A stretch of 34,971 nucleotides of DNA from Sandaracinaceae bacterium. Lineage in GTDB: Bacteria; Myxococcota_A; Polyangia; Polyangiales; Sandaracinaceae. Under the pieces are notes generated by a model that was given only the letters and a program-made list of their open reading frames with translations, was not told where the DNA came from and searched no databases. The position numbers were made by a program, and so were the translations under genes. This document shows, one piece after another, positions 1 to 6,365 of this stretch. The stretch spans positions 1 through 34,971 of the forward strand of contig SHBB01000013.1 of assembly GCA_004213565.1 (NCBI GenBank). Reading direction: 5' to 3'. How positions within the stretch are numbered: the first letter of the stretch is position 1; the number at the start of each line of letters is the position of its first letter.

Positions 1-402
1 GTGGTCGCGGTCAGCGCGGGCCAGAGCGTCGACGTCCCGGTCGAGCTCGCCGCGGGCGTCTCCGGGCGCGCCTCGACCACGACGGGCGGCGGCGGCGTCT
101 CCATGATCGGAGTCGGGGTCGCCGCGGGCGGCGGCGCGGTGCTCATCGGCGGCGCCATCACCGGCGGGCTCGCGCTCGCGGCGGCGGGCGACGCGCCCAA
201 CGCCGACGGCCCCGAGGCCGACGACGCGCGCACCCTCGCGCTGGTGACCGACATCCTCCTGCCCGTGGGCGCGGTCGCGGTCGCGGCCGGCGTGGTGCTG
301 ATGTTCGTGCTCGACGACGGCGGCTCCAGCGACTCCGCCGCGATGGTGGTCCCGATGGTCGGCCCCGACGTGGCCGGCGCGAGCGTGGTCGGCGCGTTCT
401 GA
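1..402 (+). CDS. C-terminal part of a membrane-anchored protein (5' end outside the window)
   Basis: The frame is open from the first base of the window and ends at a TGA at 400-402, so this is probably only the last ~133 residues of a longer gene. The first ~20 residues resemble the end of a beta-rich PEGA-like domain. Two hydrophobic segments follow, at about residues 34-62 and 80-104, separated by an acidic loop rich in Asp, Ala and Pro; the tail is small and apolar. The same layout, two membrane helices around a short loop at the C-terminus, is seen in the TPR protein at 26257-27006. This suggests, but does not prove, a related TPR/PEGA envelope protein. Specific function unknown. Confidence 0.6.
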   Translation: MVAVSAGQSVDVPVELAAGVSGRASTTTGGGGVSMIGVGVAAGGGAVLIGGAITGGLALAAAGDAPNADGPEADDARTLALVTDILLPVGAVAVAAGVVLMFVLDDGGSSDSAAMVVPMVGPDVAGASVVGAF

Positions 403-411
403 TCAGCGGCC

Positions 412-2055
412 TCAGAGGTCGACGAGGTCGAGGTACTCCTCGAGGTTGGTGTAGCCGTCTCCGTCCGCGTCGCCCGCGTCGTCGGGGGTGGACGGGTCGA
501 AGCCGTGCGCCATCTCCCAGGCGTCGGGCATCCCGTCGCGATCGGTGTCGTGCCCGGGAGGATGCGTGCTCAGCGGAGTCGCGCTCACCGAGGCGAGGAA
601 CGCCTCGTAGTGCGGCTTGCCCGCCATGAGGAACGGGTAGTCGACCGTCAGCAGCGTGCCCTCGCGCACGTGGCGGAGATAGAGCGCGTCGACCGCGTCC
701 ACGTCCGGCAGCACGGCGCCCTCGGCGTCGAGACGCGCGTTGGCGCCGACGTCGGTCTGCACCCGTTCGAGCGCCTCGAGCGCGGTCACCAGGGGCCAGG
801 CGTGGCCGAGCGGCGCGTGCATGCTCGCGGCGAAGAAGTCGGCGGGCGGCGGGTCGTCGTCGTGGTAGTCGACGCCGCCATAGCGGAAGCCGAACGAGCC
901 GTCCGGCCAGCCGAACACGGTCCAGGTGTCCTCGTTCGGCCGATCGGGGTCCGTGACCGTGGCCGGGAGGTGCAGGTTGCCGCGCGAGAAGATCTGCGGT
1001 GGGCCCGCCGCTGCGACGTAGTCGATCTTGTGCATGTCGTGGAGCGGGCGCGCCTCGTCGCTGACGTAGTAGTTGTTGATCTCGTTCAGCGAGGGCTGCC
1101 CGGGGGAGGGTCGGTTCAGGCGGTAGCCGTAGCCCCAGATGACGTTGTTGATGACGTCGACGCGGCCGTTCGAGACCGAGTTGGGCTGACGGTGGTCGAT
1201 CTGGAACCAGAGGTTGCCGAGCGCGGAGAGATCGTAGGAGACCGCCGCGCCGCCGAGCGAGGCGCTGCTGTTCCCCATGATCATGCCCGTCTTCGACTCG
1301 GCGACGAGCGAGCGCTGGAACGTGACGCCGTGGGTCGCGCCCGCGGTGTCCACCGCCTCGTCCGCTCCCCAGCTGACGGAGACGTGGTCGACGATCACGC
1401 CCACGCCCCCGACGATCTGCAAGGCGTCTCCGTTGTCGTTGCCGACATCGAAGGTCGGTCGGATACGGATGTACCGGAGGATCATGTTGTCTCGACCGGA
1501 GATCTCGAAGGTCGGCGTGACGCCGGTGAACGTGATGCCGCCCTCGGGCGCGGTCTGACCGGCGATGGTGAAGTCGCCGTAGCGAGTCGAGAGGGGCGTG
1601 CGGCAGTCGATCGTGCCCGAGACGTCGAAGACGATGGTCCGTGGGCCCTCCGTCTGGAACGCCTCGCGGAACGACCCCGGCCCGCTGTCCTGGAGGTTGG
1701 TGACATGGATCACCGCGCCTCCGCGTCCGCCGGTGGCGCTCGAGCCGCCTCCGTAGGCGCCAGGGAACGCCTTCAGCTCGCCCCCGACCTCGGGCCGCCC
1801 GCCGTCGGTCCACCGGCCACCGTCCTCGCCCCCGTCGGAGCGCGCCGGAGAGCCGCCATCGCGCGCCCCTCCGTCCGCGATGGGGCCGCCGCACGCGCAG
1901 GCACCGAAGCGCTGCCCGTCGGCCTCGCAGATCTGGACGCCTTCGCAGCGCTCCGGGCCGAGGCAGGCCTGAGTCGATCCGGCGACGCAGGGATCGCCCG
2001 CGCAGCCGAGCAGGAGGAGCGCCGCGCCGAGGAAGGGGAAGAGTGTGATCCGCAT
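412..2055 (-). CDS. Secreted pectate-lyase-like (PL1-type parallel beta-helix) lipoprotein
   Basis: The 547-residue product starts with a lipoprotein signal peptide whose lipobox is LLLGC, so it should be anchored outside the inner membrane. A short Cys-rich segment (about residues 20-60) and a Gly/Asp linker precede the catalytic-type domain. That domain opens with a GGRGG motif followed by HVTNLQDSGPGSFREA, the signature of PL1 pectate-lyase-like proteins, and continues with beta-helix rungs including VDHVSVSWGADEAVD, where the family places its calcium-binding acids. The C-terminus has a DTDRDGMPDAWE calcium-binding motif and a DADGDGYTNLEEYL repeat, typical of secreted myxobacterial and planctomycete polysaccharide-degrading enzymes. 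Likely role: cleavage of pectin-like or other uronic acid polysaccharides by beta-elimination. The substrate cannot be told from sequence. The ATG at 2055 places the signal peptide correctly, although its Shine-Dalgarno sequence is poor. Confidence 0.85.
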   Translation of the reverse strand: MRITLFPFLGAALLLLGCAGDPCVAGSTQACLGPERCEGVQICEADGQRFGACACGGPIADGGARDGGSPARSDGGEDGGRWTDGGRPEVGGELKAFPGAYGGGSSATGGRGGAVIHVTNLQDSGPGSFREAFQTEGPRTIVFDVSGTIDCRTPLSTRYGDFTIAGQTAPEGGITFTGVTPTFEISGRDNMILRYIRIRPTFDVGNDNGDALQIVGGVGVIVDHVSVSWGADEAVDTAGATHGVTFQRSLVAESKTGMIMGNSSASLGGAAVSYDLSALGNLWFQIDHRQPNSVSNGRVDVINNVIWGYGYRLNRPSPGQPSLNEINNYYVSDEARPLHDMHKIDYVAAAGPPQIFSRGNLHLPATVTDPDRPNEDTWTVFGWPDGSFGFRYGGVDYHDDDPPPADFFAASMHAPLGHAWPLVTALEALERVQTDVGANARLDAEGAVLPDVDAVDALYLRHVREGTLLTVDYPFLMAGKPHYEAFLASVSATPLSTHPPGHDTDRDGMPDAWEMAHGFDPSTPDDAGDADGDGYTNLEEYLDLVDL

Positions 2056-2114
2056 GCTCCGACAGCGTGCCCCATGAGCCCTCGGCGCGGGTTAATCGCG
2101 CTGCGCGCGTCGGC

Positions 2115-2286
2115 CTAGCCCCAAATCCAGCGCCTGGTTCCACAATGTGCCTGTATTTGGGGCTAGAAGCGCGGCAGGCGCGTCGTTTTCGGGTGAAGCG
2201 AAGGCGGCTTTGCCGCCGCAGCGAGGGGCTTTTGCGAAAAGCCCCTGACTAGAATTGCTAGGCTCGGAGCAAGCGCGAAGCGCTTG
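2115..2286. repeat. Cluster of four intergenic hairpins, possible dispersed repeat element
   Basis: The 244-bp gap between two minus-strand genes is packed with perfect inverted repeats: ctagccccaaat (2115-2126) with atttggggctag (2155-2166) around a 28-nt loop; ggcggc (2203-2208) with gccgcc (2212-2217); aggggctttt (2224-2233) with aaaagcccct (2237-2246) around a 3-nt loop; and caagcgc (2270-2276) with gcgcttg (2280-2286). Four CTAG tetranucleotides (2115, 2163, 2249, 2258) lie in the same stretch, and it is visibly richer in A/T than the flanking genes. This density of structure is typical of REP-like or nonautonomous repeat elements, or of an RNA-level processing or termination region. Copies elsewhere in the genome cannot be checked here. 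Confidence 0.55.
2224..2246 (-). terminator. Candidate transcription terminator hairpin after the cysteine-rich gene pair
   Basis: A 10-bp perfect stem with a 3-nt loop lies about 55 nt beyond the stop codon of the minus-strand gene ending at 2300. The stem has a GC-rich base and an A/T-rich top. There is no clear U-tract on either strand, so intrinsic termination is plausible but not certain; it could equally be a repeat-element hairpin. Confidence 0.35.
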
Positions 2287-2299
2287 ATTCGGGCCGAGC

Positions 2300-3604
2300 T
2301 CAGCGGCAGGGCTGGGTGCGCGTGGAGCTCTGACGACGGCAGCCGCCGCCGGTGCAGGGCGGGAGGCACACCACCAGGCCACAGCTCGAGAAGTCGCCCG
2401 ACGTCCCGCACGCCGGCGAGAAGAAGCCGCAGTCCTCGAAGCCCGCGGAGCTGCTGGTGCACGTGCGCGAGTCGCACTCCGCGCTGCTCGACACGCATCC
2501 GTAGCGGCGCGAGTCCAGGCCGTCGCAGTTGTAGTCCCACGACTGCCCGCCGCTCGTCGTCGTGTAGCGGGTCGAGAAGTAGGTCGTCTGGTTGGGGCGG
2601 ACGTCGCGATTGCCGTCGTGGCAGTCCGTGTTCGTCAGGTCCACCGGCCGCACGTTGGTCCAGCCGAGGCAGCCGCCGCTGGCGGGCGGCTCACCGCACT
2701 GGGTGCGCGCGCCGTCGGTGTTCGCCGCGTAGCCGTCGTCGTCGCAGTCGGCGTACCAGGTGGGCGCCGTCTCGTCGATGTCGCCGTTGCAGTTGTTGTC
2801 CTTGCCGTCGCAGAGCTCCTCCGCGCCCTGGTAGACCTCGGGGTCGGTGTCGTCGCAGTCGGTGCCGCAGGTGCCCAGCGAGGTGGGCGCGGCGCCGTCT
2901 CCGTCGCCGTCGTCGAGCGGGAAGGTGCAGCCCTCGACCATGTCACACTCGTTGCGCGTGCAGTCGTCGCCGTCGTCGCACTCGAGCGGCATGCCCGCCA
3001 CGCAGGTGTGGCTCGCCAGGTCGCAGCTCTCCTCGCCCGTACAGACGCTTCCGTCGCTGCACTCCTCGTCGGTCTCGCACGAGAAGGTGCAGTCCACGTC
3101 GCAGCCGTCGCCGTCGACCTCGTTGCCGTCGTCACACGGCTCCGCGCCATCGATCACCCCGTTGCCGCAGCCCGGGTCCACGCACTCGTCCGCGCGACAG
3201 AGCCCCATCGCGCCGCCCTCGAGCGTGCAGGCGGCGCCGTCGCCGGGAGGCGCGCCGGCCGCGCAGACGTTCCCCTCCGCGCAGGTCTCGGCGCCGTTGC
3301 AGGCGGAGCCGTCGTCACACTCCGCGTCCTCTACGCACGTCAGCTCGCAGTCGACATCGCAGCCGTCGAAGTCGATGTCGTTGCCGTCGTCGCACGCCTC
3401 CCCCGCCGCTTCGTCGAGGTAGCCGTCGCCGCAGGCGCTGTCGTCGCACTCTCCGTCGACGCAGATCAGGTCGCTGCCGCACGGCGTACCGTCGGCGGCG
3501 TCCTCACAGGCGCCGTCGCCGCCCTTGTCTGCGAGCTGGCCGTCCACGATGACGGAGCAGCCGGTGAGGAGCGCGAGCGCGGTGTAGAAGGCAAGTCGGT
3601 CCAT
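2300..3604 (-). CDS. Cysteine-rich lipoprotein with DUF4215-type repeats and MopE-like metal-binding motifs (paralogue 1)
   Basis: The 434-residue product begins with a short lipoprotein signal, lipobox LLTGC. The body has several Myxococcus cysteine-rich repeats of the form CGDGY..GEACDDGN..DGCDVDC. After these comes a MopE-type putative metal-binding stretch with DGDGDG, CGTDCDDTDPEVYQGAEELC and DNNCNGDIDE. The C-terminus is a Cys-rich segment without a recognised name. The ATG at 3604 is chosen because it gives the signal peptide directly and has a GGGGAA ribosome site; the open frame further upstream has no such features. The neighbour at 3651-5147 is a clear paralogue with the same domain order, 46 bp upstream on the same strand, so the two are probably co-transcribed. 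Likely an exported disulfide-rich, calcium- or copper-binding surface protein; partner unknown. Confidence 0.85.
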   Translation of the reverse strand: MDRLAFYTALALLTGCSVIVDGQLADKGGDGACEDAADGTPCGSDLICVDGECDDSACGDGYLDEAAGEACDDGNDIDFDGCDVDCELTCVEDAECDDGSACNGAETCAEGNVCAAGAPPGDGAACTLEGGAMGLCRADECVDPGCGNGVIDGAEPCDDGNEVDGDGCDVDCTFSCETDEECSDGSVCTGEESCDLASHTCVAGMPLECDDGDDCTRNECDMVEGCTFPLDDGDGDGAAPTSLGTCGTDCDDTDPEVYQGAEELCDGKDNNCNGDIDETAPTWYADCDDDGYAANTDGARTQCGEPPASGGCLGWTNVRPVDLTNTDCHDGNRDVRPNQTTYFSTRYTTTSGGQSWDYNCDGLDSRRYGCVSSSAECDSRTCTSSSAGFEDCGFFSPACGTSGDFSSCGLVVCLPPCTGGGCRRQSSTRTQPCR

Positions 3605-3650
3605 GTGTTTCCCCGTCCGCAGCATACCGCAGCGGGGGCACGGACCGCAT

Positions 3651-5147
3651 TCAGCGGCAGGCCTGCCGCTCGGTCCGCGTGCTGCGGGTACAGCGCACGT
3701 ACGCCCAGGGGCAGTCCCGGCTGCCCGGCGTGCAGCACGGCGGCCGGGAGCACTCACACATCGAGGAGGTGGCGTCGCGACACTCGAGCGTGTAACCGCG
3801 ACACGCCAGCGAGGTCGAGCCCGAGCAGACCTGAGGCGCGTTGCAGGACGTGAAGTTCCCCGATCCACCGCAGGACGGCGCGCTCGAGCCGGTCCAGCCG
3901 GTGGAGCCCGAGCAGCGCTCGCTCAGACGGATGGGCGGGCTTCCCGGGAGGGTGATCGTCTGCGACGGGCTGTAGTCGCAGCTGTCGGAGGCGTCGGCGC
4001 CCGTCGCGGTGGAGAGCTCGCGGCTCACGCTGCCGTTGCAGTCGTAGTTCGCCCAGCGGTCGTCCCCGCTGCAGCCACTACACGGGTGAGGCGACGTGAA
4101 GTAGGAGCGCTGTCCCGGGTTCATCGACGCGACGCTGTCGTCGCAGTCCGTCGTGGAGGCCCCCACCGGCCGCCGGGTCGTCCAGCCTCCGCCACAGCCG
4201 GTCACGCTCGACGGTGGCGCTTCACAGCTGACCCGTGACGTCCCGACGTCGACCGCGTAGCCGTCCTCGTCGCAGTCCACGTACCAAGACGGCGCGTCCT
4301 CGTCGATCGCGGTGTCGCAGTCGTTGTCCAGCCCATCGCAGAGCTCCGGCGCGCCCGTGAAGATGTCCTCGCGGGTGTCGTCGCAGTCGTCTCCGCAGGC
4401 GCCCAGCTCGCTCGGCGCGTGTCCGTCCCCGTCCATGTCGATCAGCGGGTTGAAGCACCCGCCCATCAGGTCGTCGCAGAGATCGTCGGTGCAGGGATCG
4501 TCGTCGTTGCAGTCGGTGGGCGTGCCCGGCTGGCAGGTGTGCGTCGACAGATCGCAGGTCTCGAGGCCCGAGCACATCACGCCGTCGTCGCACATCGCGT
4601 CGTCGGTGCACGTGTACGAGCAGTCGGTCCGGCAGCCGTCCGAGTCGACCTCGTTCATGTCGTCGCAGTCCTCACCCGCGTCGACCACCCCGTTGCCGCA
4701 GCCCGGAGGCACGCACTCCGCGGTGCGGCAGACGCCGTCCGGGACGGCGGCGGTGGCGCAGGCGGTGCCGTCCGCCGGCGGGTCCCCGAGCTGGCAGGTG
4801 TGGCTGTCGAGGTCACAGCGGCCCTCCCCGAGGCAGACATCCTCCACGGCGCAGTCCTCGTCGGCCACGCAGTCGAAGGTGCAGCTCTCCCCGCAGCCGT
4901 CCCCGGGCTCGTCGTTGCCGTCGTCGCACTCCTCGCCGTCCGCCGCGTCGATGTAGCCGTCGCCGCAGTCGCTCTCGACGCAGTCCCCGTCGACGCAGAT
5001 CAGGCCCACGTCGCACTCGGTGCCGTCGGCCGCGTCCGCGCAGTCGACCGCCTTGCCGGTGAGCGTGCCGTCGACGATCACGGAGCAGCCACCGCCGAGC
5101 GCGGCGACGATGAACAGAGCGTACAGGTGAGAAAGACGAAGACGCAT
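3651..5147 (-). CDS. Cysteine-rich lipoprotein with DUF4215-type repeats and MopE-like metal-binding motifs (paralogue 2)
   Basis: The 498-residue product has a lipoprotein signal ending in the lipobox GGGC and then CSVIVDG, identical to its downstream paralogue. It contains the repeats CGDGYIDAADGEECDDGN and CGNGVVDAGEDCDD, a linker with an ETCDLSTHTC-type motif, then a MopE-like stretch DMDGDGHAPSELGACGDDC with ELCDGLDNDCD and WYVDCDEDGYA. Its C-terminal Cys-rich tail is longer than in the paralogue and includes extra Ser/Thr/Cys-rich sequence before the shared final Arg-x-x-Arg...CR ending. The ATG at 5147 is chosen for the signal peptide. It is the first gene of the minus-strand pair and diverges from yeaH at 5253, with about 105 bp between them for both promoters. 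Function beyond extracytoplasmic metal-binding structure is unknown. Confidence 0.85.
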   Translation of the reverse strand: MRLRLSHLYALFIVAALGGGCSVIVDGTLTGKAVDCADAADGTECDVGLICVDGDCVESDCGDGYIDAADGEECDDGNDEPGDGCGESCTFDCVADEDCAVEDVCLGEGRCDLDSHTCQLGDPPADGTACATAAVPDGVCRTAECVPPGCGNGVVDAGEDCDDMNEVDSDGCRTDCSYTCTDDAMCDDGVMCSGLETCDLSTHTCQPGTPTDCNDDDPCTDDLCDDLMGGCFNPLIDMDGDGHAPSELGACGDDCDDTREDIFTGAPELCDGLDNDCDTAIDEDAPSWYVDCDEDGYAVDVGTSRVSCEAPPSSVTGCGGGWTTRRPVGASTTDCDDSVASMNPGQRSYFTSPHPCSGCSGDDRWANYDCNGSVSRELSTATGADASDSCDYSPSQTITLPGSPPIRLSERCSGSTGWTGSSAPSCGGSGNFTSCNAPQVCSGSTSLACRGYTLECRDATSSMCECSRPPCCTPGSRDCPWAYVRCTRSTRTERQACR

Positions 5148-5252
5148 CGGACCCCCAGGAGGTAAGGCTCGCGAGCATAACGCAGCCGGCGCGAGTTGGC
5201 CGAGAAGCGGTCTACGGTAGCCACCGGAACACGACGCCTCTATCCTGCGGAC

Positions 5253-6362
5253 GTGTCCCTTCGCATCGACCAGGACCACAGCCGGTTCAAACAGATCGTT
5301 CGCGGGCGGATCCGGAAGAACCTGCGCCAGTACATCTCCCAGGGGGAGCTGATCGGCAAGCAGGGCAAGGACGTCGTCAGCATCCCGATCCCGCAGATCG
5401 ACATCCCGAAGTTTCGCTACGGGGACAAGCAGCAAGGGGGTGTGGGCCAGGGCGACGGCGACGAGGGCGATCCGGTCGGCGGCGAAGAGGGCGAAGGCGA
5501 CGGCAAGGGCGAGGCCGGCAAGGACGCCGGACAGCACGTGCTCGAGGTCGACGTCACGCTCGACGAGCTGGCGGAGATCCTCGGCGAGGAGCTCGAGCTG
5601 CCGAACATCGAGAACCGCGGCAAGTCGAAGATCATCGACCAGAAGGACCGCTACGTCGGCATCCGGCGCGTGGGCCCGAACTCGCTGCGGCACTTCAAGC
5701 GCACCTACAAGGCGGCGCTGAAGCGGCAGATCGTCATGGGGACCTACAACGCGGGCAACCCCATCGTCATCCCCACGCGCGACGACATGCGCTACCGCTC
5801 CTGGAAGACCGAGGAGGAGCCGGTCGCGAACGCGGTCATCATCTACATGATGGACGTCTCCGGCTCGATGGGAGACGAGCAGAAGGAGATCGTGCGCATC
5901 GAGTCCTTCTGGATCGATGCCTGGCTGCAGAAGCAGTACAAGGGCGTCGAGACGCGCTTCATCATCCACGACGCCGTCGCGCGCGAGGTCGACCGCGACA
6001 CGTTCTTCCGCACGCGCGAGAGCGGCGGCACGATGATCTCGAGCGCCTACAAGCTCGCCGCGCAGATGATCGACAAGGACTACCCGCCGTCGGAGTGGAA
6101 CATCTACCCGTTCCACTTCTCGGACGGCGACAACTGGAGCGTCGACGACACCCTGCTCTGCATCGAGCTGATGAAGAAGACGCTCCTGCCCGCGAGCAAC
6201 GTGTTTTGCTACGGACAGGTCGAGAGCCCCTACGGCTCGGGCCAGTTCATCAAGGACCTCCGCGAGCACCTCAAGGCGGACGAACGCATCATCACGAGCG
6301 AGATCCGAGACCGCGACGCGATCGTCGGCTCGATCCGAGATTTCCTCAGCCGAGGGAAGTAA
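5253..6362 (+). CDS. yeaH: YeaH/YhbH family protein (DUF444) with a von Willebrand A-type domain
   Basis: The 369-residue product matches the YeaH/YhbH (DUF444) family. It has a conserved N-terminal block ([20 protein letters not shown]...[10 protein letters not shown]), a Gly/Glu/Asp-rich low-complexity stretch (about residues 61-93), and a C-terminal VWA-like region with an intact MIDAS-type DVSGSMG motif at residues 201-207. In enterobacteria YeaH works with the serine kinase PrkA (YeaG) in stress and starvation responses; in Bacillus YhbH is needed for sporulation. Here it sits 3 bp upstream of spoVR, so the two form an operon. GTG at 5253 is preferred because conserved family sequence starts there; an in-frame TTG at 5196 would add 19 residues without family character. 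The usual prkA partner is not upstream: the neighbour is a divergent lipoprotein gene. Confidence 0.9.
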   Translation: MSLRIDQDHSRFKQIVRGRIRKNLRQYISQGELIGKQGKDVVSIPIPQIDIPKFRYGDKQQGGVGQGDGDEGDPVGGEEGEGDGKGEAGKDAGQHVLEVDVTLDELAEILGEELELPNIENRGKSKIIDQKDRYVGIRRVGPNSLRHFKRTYKAALKRQIVMGTYNAGNPIVIPTRDDMRYRSWKTEEEPVANAVIIYMMDVSGSMGDEQKEIVRIESFWIDAWLQKQYKGVETRFIIHDAVAREVDRDTFFRTRESGGTMISSAYKLAAQMIDKDYPPSEWNIYPFHFSDGDNWSVDDTLLCIELMKKTLLPASNVFCYGQVESPYGSGQFIKDLREHLKADERIITSEIRDRDAIVGSIRDFLSRGK

Positions 6363-6365
6363 CGC

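Noticed and set aside
505-2118. Plus-strand frame antisense to the pectate-lyase-like gene
   Set aside because: No motif; the minus strand encodes a complete signal peptide, beta-helix and calcium-binding end.
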